Shown here piece by piece: positions 20,541 to 31,176 of a DNA stretch of 64,000 nt. The translations under genes were made by a program, and so were the position numbers. This DNA comes from Paramyrothecium sp. XJ0827 (taxonomy: Eukaryota; Ascomycota; Sordariomycetes; Hypocreales; Stachybotryaceae). Below the pieces are notes generated by a model, which did not search any database, was not told where the DNA came from, and saw nothing but the letters and a program-made list of their open reading frames with translations. The stretch spans positions 186,001 to 250,000 of the forward strand of contig JAJFPB010000014.1 in NCBI GenBank assembly GCA_020881915.1, given 5' to 3'. Position 1 is the stretch's first letter. Each line of letters opens with the position of its first letter.

Positions 20541-22302
20541 GACTGAAGAAGTCGTACGAGCCTGGATCTCGTTCTTGGTGTTGTGCTGAATAAGCTGAAG
20601 CCTCACGATGCTCTCATAGACAGGAAGGGATCCATCCCTTACTTTATAGTCAAGCCGACCTCAACTCCCATCCCTGGTATAGACCACGACCTCGTGGGTC
20701 GGACCAAAGGATAAGCGGGGTTGGTACGGCATCGAGGCATCCGTGACCGCAACGTGTGTGAACTATTTTTTCTATACGTTTGAGTTCTCATCCTTCTGCC
20801 TTGTTGATGGCTCCGTGCTGGACTCGGCCTGTCATCTGGTACAACCCAAAACTGGGTGCGGCAGATCACCATCCGCCCCTCCTGAGCGGACAAGGACCAA
20901 TGTGGGCTTAATTCCGCCAACTTGATCTGGGGAAGGGGCTTTCAAGGTTACGACAGCTAGGTCGGCGGATTTCATTCGTCGAGGAAAATTTTGAAAAGCC
21001 ACATACGGCCATTGATCGGCAGTCAGCTACTGACAAGTCGCCATCGTGGGGGTGCCCAAAATTAAGGAGTTTGTATGAAGAGAGGAGACCAGGCTATCGA
21101 CGGCTTCCCACCATTCGGCTTTGAAAAGATGTTATCGGCCATCTCCTGCCGATCTCCCGCCCTCCGAATCCTGGGAAGAGTGACGATCGGAGATGGCTAG
21201 TCATCTGGGCCTCGGTCCTGCACGTTCCGACGAGACACTCGCCAAGACCTTCCAGCACACGATCTTATTTCCTTTGAGAGCCACTCCTAGGAATTTTAGA
21301 TATCCTGCGGCATGACGAAATCGCGCTTATGCGGACTGTTGCCTTGAGTTGGCATATGCGTCCTTGATGTCGGTGTTACGGAAGATGGGTCACAGTCGGA
21401 ATTGTGACAGCGTCTGCCCTCGTGTGAAGCAGGCCTTCGGCTGTCATTGGACACCTCCTGCATCGTTGCATGCATTTCAAACTATTGAGATTTATGCCAT
21501 GATATCCAAGCCATTGCGCAATCGCCACGTGCATCAAGCCGCGGACTGAATTCCAGTAACGGATTTCTGCAGCACATCTTGGCCTGGCTGCCTTCCAACC
21601 TGTGGTTGCTGCTTACTACCTCTCGATGCTTACCAAACAGCTCTCTTTGTCATTCTGCATTTGGATCTAGTGACATCAATGAAAAATAGTACGCGGGCTT
21701 GCAGACTCACGTGTTCGTTTATTAACCCTCCGCGCATGACCATGCATCTGTCTAAGCAACTAGGTTACGGCCAAGGTCAAGCTCTGTGGACACCCTCCTA
21801 GACAGGCAATTGTCCGAGGATGCTTCGGCCCCCTGAGCCAATCACAAACCAGTATTAACTTTGCCCACTATCATAAGTGGACCATAGCCAAGCGTCCTGC
21901 CGGTCGGTGTTGAAGGCCTCTTCAAGGGGTAATAGCTGCCGCAGCACCCTGTAGCATTGTTCCATTCGATTCCATCCGATTCAAGCCAACAAATTGCACT
22001 TCCAGATATCGCTCGGGAACTCCCAGTGAGAAAATGTCCCTTGAAGTCACCCAGAAACAATTCATACCATCCGACTGGGTCGTGATGAAGAACTGTGATA
22101 CGTGGATTCGATATGATCGAACCATCACCAAACACTGTCAGTTCACTGAAGCGCGCGACATAGGGTGAAAATAATATTAAATGATCTCTACTGTTATCTA
22201 GTTAATGAATGGTTGCTAGGTTAAGAATGTATTTTGTGCATGGTCTGGAACCGCTGCGCTCGCGCACGACTCTCTGGCCATAACTAAGCAGCATTAATCC
22301 AA
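20541..22302. other. Gene-poor region, about 1.8 kb
   Basis: It holds the AA9 promoter. A minus-strand frame at 21842-22135 (97 codons, with GWYELFLGDFKGHF) has protein-like character but no recognised domain, flanking exon or promoter. It could be a remnant. Nothing else is seen. Confidence 0.4.
20643..20648 (-). promoter_or_regulatory. TATA box of the AA9 gene
   Basis: TATAAA on the minus strand, about 105 bp upstream of the start codon. Confidence 0.45.
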
Positions 22303-25300
22303 TCAGCTGCTGAATCTGCTCTGGGCAGAATTGTCTCCCTTCTCGTTGTCAGACTCCGGGTTCACGGAGTATACGGTCTTGCCGTTCTCCTGTCGGGCCA
22401 TGCGTCGCTGCTCCAACCAGAATCTCACGGTCACAACAGCGAAGGCGCTGATGAGGCCGAACATGAGGGTCACTGCCAAACTCATGGCAACAAAGTTGGA
22501 AAGGATTGCTTCCGTGGCACAGAAGCTCACATTGGCGAGGTCCGACCAGCCGGAGAAGAAGGCAAAGTTGGCGACCTGTAGAAGAAGGCCAAGAAGCAAG
22601 CCATGGATGACTGGTAGAGTGAACTTTGGCCGGTTCTTGAGGAGCTGCTTGACGGGCAAGAAGACTTCCGGCTCCACAGGCTTGGGGTTCTTTGAGCGCA
22701 TGAAGTAGACGGCGCCGCCTACAACGGTCAGGAGCAGACCCAGCATTCCGACAATGCTGTGGGTGCTGCGCAGGTGCTGCGAGTTACCCTTGCCAACGAT
22801 GCCAAGGACAATGCCAACGATGGCGGTAGGAAGGTACATGAAGAAGAAAATGCGCTTCTGCCAGGCAAAAGACTTGGGGCCGACAGGCTTGCCGAACAAC
22901 GTGCCGATTCGTTGTAAGGCGTTCATGGTCATGAACAATGGGAGGAGGATGAAAAATGCAAATATGACCAACAGCACGTGCAATGCTGTGAGGACAGCGA
23001 ACGGAATCACTCCAAGTCCGTTGACCTTGATGATCATGCTCTTAGCTTGGACCTCAAATGTGTTGCCGGCCAACTTGAGCGTGATCGGGTCGTCAGGTAA
23101 GAGGGCGGCAATCTGAGGGTCAAGGCCTTTGGGGATTTGATCAAGCTTGATGGTGCCCGTCTCAAACATGCCAACGCCGATGGCAATGAGACCACCAACA
23201 CCCGTGCAGCCGATCGTATCGATACCGATCTGTGCGCCTTTGGTGATGAGGGCACCGCTGACAACAGGGCTCATGGCCGGGGGCGCTGCAGGAGCTTGGC
23301 GCACCTCGAGGGCTCTCTCTGACGACCTTCTAATGAGGGTAACACTGCGCTTTGCTGGTGGTGGTGGCGGCGGCGGCGTTTGAGGCAGAACACCACCGCT
23401 CTTGATCAGGCCACCGACTAACAGTACTCCCTCGCTTCCAAAGCCTCTGCCCAATGCTGTCGCAGCACCTCCAACGCTGTCGTTGAACTGCGCAGGTCCC
23501 ATGTCGGGAGGAGGAGCCTGGAGCATGTCTGGCATGCTGAAGTTGCCGCTGATCAGGTTGCTGATGCCACCAACGGAAGAGATTCCGACCATTGCGCCAT
23601 CTACAAGACCTCTGGCAAGACCCTCAGCCACGGCGGGCACATTGACATTGTTGGTCAGACCGCCGGCCTGCGACTGCAGCGTGGTGATCAGCTTGTCGAC
23701 CGTTCCGTTGGAAAGGAACTCCTGGGTCAAGCCCTTGCCGAACGAACGGGTAACCTGCGCGATGTCGAAGCCACCAGCTGGGTTGGTCGACTGAGGTGGT
23801 CCGTTGTCCGCCTTGAGGCCAAGGCCAACAGCAGCGCCCTCTCCAAGGCCGCTGGACAAGCCAAAGGCAGCCGGCGCCAACATGGAGGTAATACTGGCGG
23901 CGTCGGGCAGGGCAAGTCCACCGCCACCCATGCCGAACTGCGCGGCCAAGCTGGAAAGATTGGCGTTGCCAAGAAAGTTCTCAGTCAAGCTTGATGTGAA
24001 GCCCTCCGCAAGGGCACCAGGGTCCAGGGCTGGGTTCGCAGGAGCGGGCGCCTGTCTCTTTGCCACAGCACCAGGCTGGGCTCCGTCGACCGGGACGGCA
24101 TCCGGAACGCCTGCCGGAGGCGCATCGGCTGGTGGTGCGGCGGGTGGAACAGGGGCAGGGGCAGGGGCAGGGGCACCCGGTGCCGGTGGCCCGTTGGCCA
24201 ACCCAAGACCTCTCGCGGCGCCGGCTCCAAAGCCCTTGCCTGCTCCCTGGACAATGGCAGGAAGAGACTGGATGAGCTGGTTGGCCTGGTCGGCGCCCGC
24301 GTTGGCAAAGCTGCCAGTAATGGCAGAGATGTTCGCAGATCCAAGAAAGTTGGAGGTCAAAGAAGTCGTGAAGTCTTCCGCGACTCCGGGAACGTCAAAC
24401 GTGGGTCCAGGCTGGAAGGTGGGCTGTCCGACCTGGACGCCCTCCTTGAGAATCCCAAGGCCTTGGGCAGAACCCTGGGCAAGGCCCTTCGCAGCTCGAA
24501 TCGCAGCCTGTGGAATCTGCATCATGATCGTTTGTTGGAGCCCGCCGGTGTCCACGCCAGCCTGTTGTCCGATGCGGCTCAAGTCGGCGGAGCCCAGGAA
24601 GGACGAGGCAAGTCCGCCAGTAAATCCTTCAACAGCCTTCGGAATGTCAATGCCGCCAGGGGCCGGAGCCGGTGCAGGAGCCTGGCGAGGAGCGACATTG
24701 GTCCCGTTGTCAGAAGCTGGCGCTGCCGGCTGTTCCTGTGCCGGAGGAGGAGGAGCCTGGCCTTTGGCGATGCCGAGTCCAGTTGTAGCGCCGTTGCCGA
24801 AGCCACGGCCTGCAGCGGCAAGGGTCGCAGCGATGTCAATGGTGGGCATCTGGCTCATGGCCTGCTTGAGGAGCCCTTGGACGTCAATGTTACTGGCGAT
24901 GGGCCTGGTGATACCGAGGCCGACATTGCCAGCGATGTCGGCGATGGTGGCGTTAGGGTTACTTGAAGGCGCGAACTGCTCTGTCGTCAAATTGAGGCCG
25001 CCGGCCGTCGCGTTTCCAATGCCCTGGGCCAGCGAGAAGGCTGCGCCGCCGATCACAGGCTGGATTTGTGCCTGTAAGGCTCCGGCCGGGAGGAGTGGTA
25101 TGATGACTGACGTCAAGCCAGAGCCCAGGTTCGCGGCAACGCCATTGATGCCGCCTGGTTTGAGATTTGCTTCCTTGGCTGCTTGATTGGTCTGCGCCTC
25201 TGCTTTCTGAGCTGTTGTCAACTTTAGGCCAGTTGCGGCACCCCCTCCAAGTCCACCGCCCAGGAAGAATGCCGGTCCAGCGAGGGCTCCGACAATGCCG

Positions 25301-25836
25301 TTGAGAGCGTTGCCCAAGAGGCCTGCGATACCGCCTCCGCCTCCACCTCCAATGGCCTTGTCTTGCATGCCCATTGCCGCTCCGAAGCTGCCCAGGATGC
25401 CACCGAGAGCTGGGCTACCTTGTCCAAGCGCTTTGGTGCCTGCTTGAGACAGGAGACCGCCAATTTCCGCCATGATGCCGCGGCGCTCGATCTTGGGACT
25501 CAGGGCCTGGATGCTTCGTAGTCGCACTAGCTCAAGCTCCATGTCATCGCTGATCTTCTGCAGAGCCTCATTTTGTGAGTGTTCGGCAACCGTCTTCGTG
25601 GTATCAGCGGCAACCTTGACGAGCGACTGGACGCCCATCTGAAATTGAGGGTCCTCATAGAGGGCATTGAGGGACTCGGGCGACAGGAGATCTGAGAAGG
25701 TGATGGCCTTGGGCCTCGCTGAGTTGAGAGGCCATACTTGGTTTCCCGCCAGGAGATTAATAAATATTATGAAGCCCAAGATCAAGCTGGTGACCTGCAC
25801 AGCGACATTAAATCTTGAGGGCTGGGTTGTCGACAT
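22303..25836 (-). CDS. Large repeat-rich membrane protein with C-terminal cytochrome b561-like domain, 1177 aa
   Basis: I do not recognise the full architecture. One hydrophobic helix (LILGFIIFINLLAG, residues 17-30) suggests a signal anchor. Residues about 130-870 hold seven or eight Gly/Ala-rich modules of 70-130 residues. Each has a core such as GFTSSLTENFLGNANLS and ends in a GxGxGAAxGLGL-type stretch (GKGFGAGAARGLGLANG, GRGFGNGATTGLGIAKG, GLGEGAAVGLGLKADNG). Pro/Ala linkers carry basic sites followed by QAPAP (PRQAPAP, KRQAPAP, VRQAPAA). Residues 943-1142 have five predicted helices with His in ALHVLL, RSTHSIVGML and VIHGLLLG. This resembles cytochrome b561/ferric-reductase-like cores without the full His set. 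The tail is cytosol-like and charged. It is a single exon. The start at 25836 (MSTTQ) is preferred over an in-frame upstream extension. A cell-surface protein is inferred. Confidence 0.75.
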   Translation of the reverse strand: MSTTQPSRFNVAVQVTSLILGFIIFINLLAGNQVWPLNSARPKAITFSDLLSPESLNALYEDPQFQMGVQSLVKVAADTTKTVAEHSQNEALQKISDDMELELVRLRSIQALSPKIERRGIMAEIGGLLSQAGTKALGQGSPALGGILGSFGAAMGMQDKAIGGGGGGGIAGLLGNALNGIVGALAGPAFFLGGGLGGGAATGLKLTTAQKAEAQTNQAAKEANLKPGGINGVAANLGSGLTSVIIPLLPAGALQAQIQPVIGGAAFSLAQGIGNATAGGLNLTTEQFAPSSNPNATIADIAGNVGLGITRPIASNIDVQGLLKQAMSQMPTIDIAATLAAAGRGFGNGATTGLGIAKGQAPPPPAQEQPAAPASDNGTNVAPRQAPAPAPAPGGIDIPKAVEGFTGGLASSFLGSADLSRIGQQAGVDTGGLQQTIMMQIPQAAIRAAKGLAQGSAQGLGILKEGVQVGQPTFQPGPTFDVPGVAEDFTTSLTSNFLGSANISAITGSFANAGADQANQLIQSLPAIVQGAGKGFGAGAARGLGLANGPPAPGAPAPAPAPVPPAAPPADAPPAGVPDAVPVDGAQPGAVAKRQAPAPANPALDPGALAEGFTSSLTENFLGNANLSSLAAQFGMGGGGLALPDAASITSMLAPAAFGLSSGLGEGAAVGLGLKADNGPPQSTNPAGGFDIAQVTRSFGKGLTQEFLSNGTVDKLITTLQSQAGGLTNNVNVPAVAEGLARGLVDGAMVGISSVGGISNLISGNFSMPDMLQAPPPDMGPAQFNDSVGGAATALGRGFGSEGVLLVGGLIKSGGVLPQTPPPPPPPAKRSVTLIRRSSERALEVRQAPAAPPAMSPVVSGALITKGAQIGIDTIGCTGVGGLIAIGVGMFETGTIKLDQIPKGLDPQIAALLPDDPITLKLAGNTFEVQAKSMIIKVNGLGVIPFAVLTALHVLLVIFAFFILLPLFMTMNALQRIGTLFGKPVGPKSFAWQKRIFFFMYLPTAIVGIVLGIVGKGNSQHLRSTHSIVGMLGLLLTVVGGAVYFMRSKNPKPVEPEVFLPVKQLLKNRPKFTLPVIHGLLLGLLLQVANFAFFSGWSDLANVSFCATEAILSNFVAMSLAVTLMFGLISAFAVVTVRFWLEQRRMARQENGKTVYSVNPESDNEKGDNSAQSRFSS
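24148..24177 (-). repeat. GGGGCA hexamer microsatellite encoding Pro-Ala repeats
   Basis: Four tandem copies of a GGGGCA unit on the plus strand code for PAPAPAP on the minus strand, in a linker of the repeat-rich membrane protein. Likely length-variable. Confidence 0.7.
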
Positions 25837-28207
25837 CTTGGCGCTGGGTTGTCTGTATACTAAAGGGGCCAGCCACTTTATGCGATAGTATAAGACAAGT
25901 CTCCAGGAAACCCCATAGAACTTGATGTGGGAATGGTGGGAAGCGTAGCAAGGGTCCAAGCTGGCCTTCAAGCCGCGAGCCATTTGCCTATATTATACTC
26001 TACTCGATGTGGTTCGTGCTGCGGAGGCCCGTGGGCTGTGAGCCAGTGCTGGCGATGAAACTATTATGGAACTGTTCCGGCAGTCCAGCGTCCACAGCGC
26101 CGCGTCGGCAGCGGGTTGTCGATGGAGGGACGACATGTTGAACAAACCACCCCCAGCTCGCATTCGTCAGTTTCAAATGAACAAGTTCGGCATTAGGTCA
26201 AAAACTGTAGACACACGACAGTGTAGGGCTGTGCCAGGTAGAGTGCGGGCTACTCGTGAGCACGGTTCCTACAGGGTGAAACGGCACTTGAAACCACATA
26301 CAAACAACAAATGATCCAATCCCCACTCCTGTCACCATCCCGCGGGAAACAAACAGTGGCAACGCCTCTTAAGGCAAAAAACGAAGAGATCAATTTCCAA
26401 CTGGGGAATTGATTATGTCGAGATGCTTGCTGGGGAATCCCAAATTCATCGCTGGGTCTGGTCAGAACTTAATCCAGCAAGTGCTTCGCACCACGCGAGA
26501 CTAGTAGCTGACGGCCAAAAGTATGAGCCGCGATGGCTCCAATGGTGTTGCGCGTGACTTGTGTCTCACGTAGAGTTGTGCGCGGCCCTCGCCAGACCAC
26601 CTCAAGACGCAGCGCCGGCCATATCACCGTGTCGGGCATGTCCTCCTGTTCTAGATGGTGCCTAGAAGGTGTGTAGCGGCGGGAGTGAACGGAAACGGCG
26701 CGCCTTTGAGCCTTAGAAGGACACTGGAGACGAGCAGCTTTCTTCTTTCGTTCTAGGTCCTAGTCGCAGATCCAGGCCTCCCGTCGCGGCTACCCTAAAT
26801 TCGTTTAGTTTACAAACACCATCACCCCATCGTTGGGTGCCAAGTCAACCAATGAAGCCCTCGTAAGGCTCAGCCCAGTATTTTTTGAGTCGCATGTAAT
26901 CATCAGATGGAATTCAGACAGACTAGGTCGCAGTCACAGCCGGTACTCAGCGATGGTGGTTTCGAGACGTGGAAAAGGCACGTGAAGGCCGACAGCAGCA
27001 GTGGTATGGTGAATCGAGCTAATATTGGAACTGATTTACTTGGAACTCTTTGCGTTGTGTGTGTTGCAATCTGTGGCCGCAGAGAAGCTGCTTTCGGCAT
27101 CATTGGCCCATAAATACTTGCTAGCTTCTGTGGCAGAACGCGGATGCGGCTATCGCAAACGTCCCAGCGATCAGGTAACCCAAAACTGCATAGATCCATC
27201 CCTCGTCTGGGGATGACGGAAGCTCCCGGTGCTGTCTTGTCTGATGGAACCTTGATGAAGAAATTGGTAAGCTTAAGAACGATTCATGCTGCCACAGTTT
27301 CGTTGGCACTTTGGACAATGTCACTTGTCATGCGCCAGATTTGTTTCATTCTTGGTGAAATGTCTCCATTAGTACTCATTCACTTTGATCGTAAGATGTT
27401 TGGGGCGGCTGTAGTTCGTCGAATGCGGTAGGATCGATGGGGGCGTAGTTTACATTCCTTCTCATAAGCAGCTGAGAGACTTGCACTTGTTGGTTGGGCC
27501 TGACGGACTCCCCAAGCATTGGCTGTCGTCTCTAACTGCTGCCTCACCTACCTATGATACGGAGTAGTCACAGGTACAAATTCCAAATCGGTATTGAGAG
27601 GCTATAGCCTACCACACTTGGGACTTTTGAGTTGCATGGGCACGAACTACGGTTTGGGTTTGGGTCGATGGTGGCGAGCTCTTGGTTGTCTTGTTGATAG
27701 TTGGCAAAAAGTTCAGAATTGAAAAATATGATGAGCATGAATCTGAGCTGTTCAGTATAATCTATATTCTCATCAGAGATTTGAAGCTATATTCTTACCG
27801 GAATTTTGTGGAAATCGCACTTACTCAGACTTGGCCGTGTTGAAACAACATTTTTCCTAGCTAGACTTCAGCGGCAGCTCTAAACACAGGTGATAATGAT
27901 ACCTCCCTTGTTTTCGAAAGCTCAGTAATAAAAAACCAACCGTCGGTCGAGACCATTAGCTTTTGACGCAATACAGCTTTATTGTCATCAATTTAAGCCA
28001 CAGACAAGGTGACTGTCTTGACAACCTCTAGACCACGAATAGTTAGCTACAGGGTAGGCCAACATTCTAGAAGTGCATCACGTGCCGAACCTGAAACACA
28101 CTCAGGCTTGAGATTAGAAACACGGAGCGGTCGACCAAATTATAACGTTCTTCAACACTGATGGGTGTTCAAGCTCTCATCAATTAATATCGCTACGCTA
28201 ATAAAAT
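25837..28207. other. Gene-poor region, about 2.4 kb
   Basis: Upstream of the repeat-rich membrane protein and downstream of the MDR reductase (both minus strand). Short overlapping frames at 26903-27431 on both strands lack domain likeness and usable introns. The 27700-28200 part is AT-rich. No element is recognised. Confidence 0.45.
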
Positions 28208-29272
28208 TTATACAATAAGCTTGGTGATGAGCTTGCCCTGGTTTCCTCCACTGAACAAGCGCATCCAGATCTCCGGCTGGTCCTCGATGCGACCCTCCAC
28301 CAGGGTCTCGGCGTTTTGCAGCTTGATGCGGCCGTCGGCGACGGCGCCGATGAGCTCGCCCAGGATGGCGGGCACCTTCTCCATGTAGTCCAACATGATG
28401 AAGCCGCGGACGTTGATGCGCATGGAGATGAGCTCGAACCAGTTCTTGAGCGCCATGGGCTCGTCTGAGTTGTAGCCGCTCACAGCACCGCAGACGGCGA
28501 TGGTGCCGAACTTCTTCATGCGGGTGAGCATCGCGTCCAGCACGAAGCCGCCGACGTTGTCAAAGTAGACGTCGACCTCATCGGGGGTCGCGGCCTTGAG
28601 GTCCTCGAGGAAGCTTGGGCTCTTGTAGTTGATGCACTCGTGGGCACCGAGCTCATCGCGGACCCAGGCGCACTTCTCGTCGGAGCCAGCAATGCCGATG
28701 ACGCGCTTGGCACCCAGCAGCTTGACGGCAATCTGGATCGCCACGTTACCGGTGGCACCGGCCGCGGCTGAGATGACGATGGTGTGCTCGGGCTTCGCCT
28801 CGCCGGCGTAGTAGAGACCCGTGTAAGCGGCTAGTCCGGAGGCACCGAAGGCACCGAGGTAGTGGGTCAACGGCAGACCGCCGGGCAGAGGAGCCAGGGC
28901 CTGCGAGTTCTCGGCCTCAAGGATGACGAGCTCGCTCCAGGTGCCGAGGTGGAAATCCATGACGAGGTCGCCGGCCTTGTACTTGGGCGACGCGGACTCG
29001 AGGACCTCGGCGATGATGCCGGATCGCATGGGCGAACCCAGAGGGACGGTGGGAACATAGAAGCGCTCGGGGGCCACGGTGCTCTGGATGAAGTTGCGCA
29101 GACCGGTATCGTTGGAAAAGTACTTGACTTTGCAAAGCAGCTGTCCCTCCTTGAGGGCGGGCAGCGTTACTGACTCAAGCTTGAAGGTGGCGTCAGGTCC
29201 AGACAGGACGGGCTCTCCCAAGGGCTTGTTGACGAGCACCCATTGCTTGGTGGTGTGCGTTGTGGCGGCCAT
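28208..29272 (-). CDS. Zinc-binding-dehydrogenase-like (MDR) NADPH oxidoreductase, 354 aa
   Basis: Medium-chain reductase of the prostaglandin reductase/quinone oxidoreductase group. These reduce activated C=C bonds with NADPH, probably in the cytosol. It is a single exon. The N-terminal GroES-like domain (residues about 20-130) includes YFSNDTGLRNFIQ. The nucleotide-binding site AAAGATGNVAIQIAVKLLGAKRVIG lies around residue 165, shown here only by its AxxGxxG core. FDNVGGFVLDAMLTRMKKFG and CGAVSGYN are typical of the group. The structural-zinc cysteines of true alcohol dehydrogenases are absent, as usual for the group. GC content at third positions is high compared with the flanks. The substrate is unknown. 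Confidence 0.9.
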   Translation of the reverse strand: MAATTHTTKQWVLVNKPLGEPVLSGPDATFKLESVTLPALKEGQLLCKVKYFSNDTGLRNFIQSTVAPERFYVPTVPLGSPMRSGIIAEVLESASPKYKAGDLVMDFHLGTWSELVILEAENSQALAPLPGGLPLTHYLGAFGASGLAAYTGLYYAGEAKPEHTIVISAAAGATGNVAIQIAVKLLGAKRVIGIAGSDEKCAWVRDELGAHECINYKSPSFLEDLKAATPDEVDVYFDNVGGFVLDAMLTRMKKFGTIAVCGAVSGYNSDEPMALKNWFELISMRINVRGFIMLDYMEKVPAILGELIGAVADGRIKLQNAETLVEGRIEDQPEIWMRLFSGGNQGKLITKLIV

Positions 29273-31176
29273 GTTTGCTTTTTACTATGGTTGCTCCTTG
29301 TCGCGGACTGAGTGATGAGTCGTTCACTGAGATGATGCTCGAGAGGACGGACCAGGTTGCGCAAAACGGCAATTTCTATTCGACGATATCGCACAGCTAT
29401 AAATGCCCACGACAACCTGCTCCTGTGGAGTAGCGCAGACGCCTCACACTCCATTAATCTTCACCTCGAACAGTGGCACAGCAATGCAGCAATGCAAGCA
29501 GCCCAACCAAGCCAAGTGACAACGGTAGTGCATCCCTAACAGTCGCCCAGCTCCGGGGCTAGCATAGCAAGACAGCCTCGCCGTCTTCCAATAACCTGTT
29601 GGCGTACTGCTGCCATGGGGCTCGCCGGACCCTCCAGGGGCCGTTTGAGACCTATTAGACCAGACTGCCAGTCGCTGCCAAGCTACCTACAGCAGCGCTA
29701 GCTGGGAAGCCCCCACGACTGTAGGCGAGCCAGCCAACGACAGCCCCTCCTGAGTGTGGACTCGCACGTCATGTCCAGGGGACTGACTAACCCTCTTCGA
29801 ATGCTGCAAAGGGGGAGGAAGGCCAGGGGAGGAAACCTGACTCGGAGATCTTTATAAACCACGATTGAGGGTGGTATTGGTGCGGCATGCATCCCCTGTC
29901 ACCGAGGGGCAAAGGCGTCGCCATCCGTTTTCACCGACAGAACATTTTCAACCACCGTGAGATACCGAGTCCATGGTAGCCACTGACTCAGTCACCACCC
30001 ATAATTACATCTTCGCTGAGCAGCTTTGATTAAACTCGGGTTCTCGGAAGGAAGCTAACGTAACTCCGCGGCTCGTCCCAGGCACTACGGCCGGGAATGG
30101 CGTTGTGACAGGCGGATTCTGGCTTGCCCTAACAACTCCACATCCGTAAGCCGTCGCTAGTTTAGCCAGGAAATTTCTTGTCTAATTTGTTGTCCAGTCC
30201 CACCCGTCACAATTCCCGAAGTATGAAGCCGCAGGATTGCCATCCAACTCCCATGGCCGTCACCTAGGTGAAGATTGCCACCAGTCTTTCTTAGTTGAGC
30301 ACGCAGCCCCGAAGTTTGCTGCTTCCGTGGTCGCACGAACGCCCTGGCTGGCATGCCACCCCCCCTTGCAAGCTGTGTTGGTCTACCTTGAAGATCGACA
30401 TCACAAACCTTGCCCATGGACGTTATCTCGCTGGCATATAGGTGGACCTTTGCCCCTGGCCACGGCAATTCTGCACGCCTTGAAATCTGTCAAAGGCCTG
30501 CCAGGAACAGCATCCGAAGGGCCAAATTTTGGAGTTTTGGGCGGGGAATCGTGGTTTGAGGCTAAAAGAGAGGCCTCAACATCGGCAATTAATTTTTCTT
30601 TCTGGCATGGCCTTGGCGAGCGAGATCTCTGGTTCACAAATGTTCCGAGATCGCATCGACAGGGACCGGAAAAGAGGCATGGCAATTGCCACCATCATAC
30701 CATGGAAATGCCCTCATGCATATGTTTTGAATGTCTATTGAGTTGTCGAATCAGGTTTTTCCATGGGCTCGAGGCTCAGGCTGGAAGATCTTTAACCCCC
30801 AAGCCGAGCTGGCTTCTTGAGCTGCCTTGGCTGCTTCCCGCGGGCCAACGATAGCTTTTCTTGCTTGCTTCCTGGTCACACTACCGCTGACTAGTTACAT
30901 GGAGCATCCCTGCGGAATTTCTCATTCCCCTGGACTCGGTCCCACGGCAGTGGCGTCGCGTACTTGGCCCCATGGCAGAAACCCCGGTCATTCGATGCCC
31001 AGAAACGTCGAACGGCGTTCCAAGCCCATCATCCCCACAGCCGTTACGGTGGATGCCGTAAATGTCAGTCCAGACGAACTTGGGGATTCAAAAAGAAAAG
31101 ACCACCCTTTGGCCGCGCCGTTGGCGCCGGTCCCTTCAAACATATCGACGACTTCCTTCACCCACCAGCAGCCAAC
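29273..31176. other. Gene-poor region, about 1.9 kb
   Basis: Long frames occur on the plus strand (30237-30854, 30827-31198) but have no domain likeness. One ends across the start of the next gene, so I treat them as chance. It contains the divergent promoters of the MDR reductase and the PTH11-like gene. Confidence 0.45.

Noticed and set aside
23804..25186. 460-codon plus-strand frame
   Set aside because: Antisense shadow of the repeat-rich membrane protein; the GC-rich repeats remove stops on both strands.
27266..27297. Perfect-looking GTAAGC...CACAG intron
   Set aside because: Only 32 bp, below the size of the other introns here, and the joined frame has no protein likeness.
30237..30854. 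205-codon plus-strand frame
   Set aside because: No domain likeness, unusual composition (His/Trp/Cys scattered), no splice or promoter support; probably chance in a GC-richer stretch.
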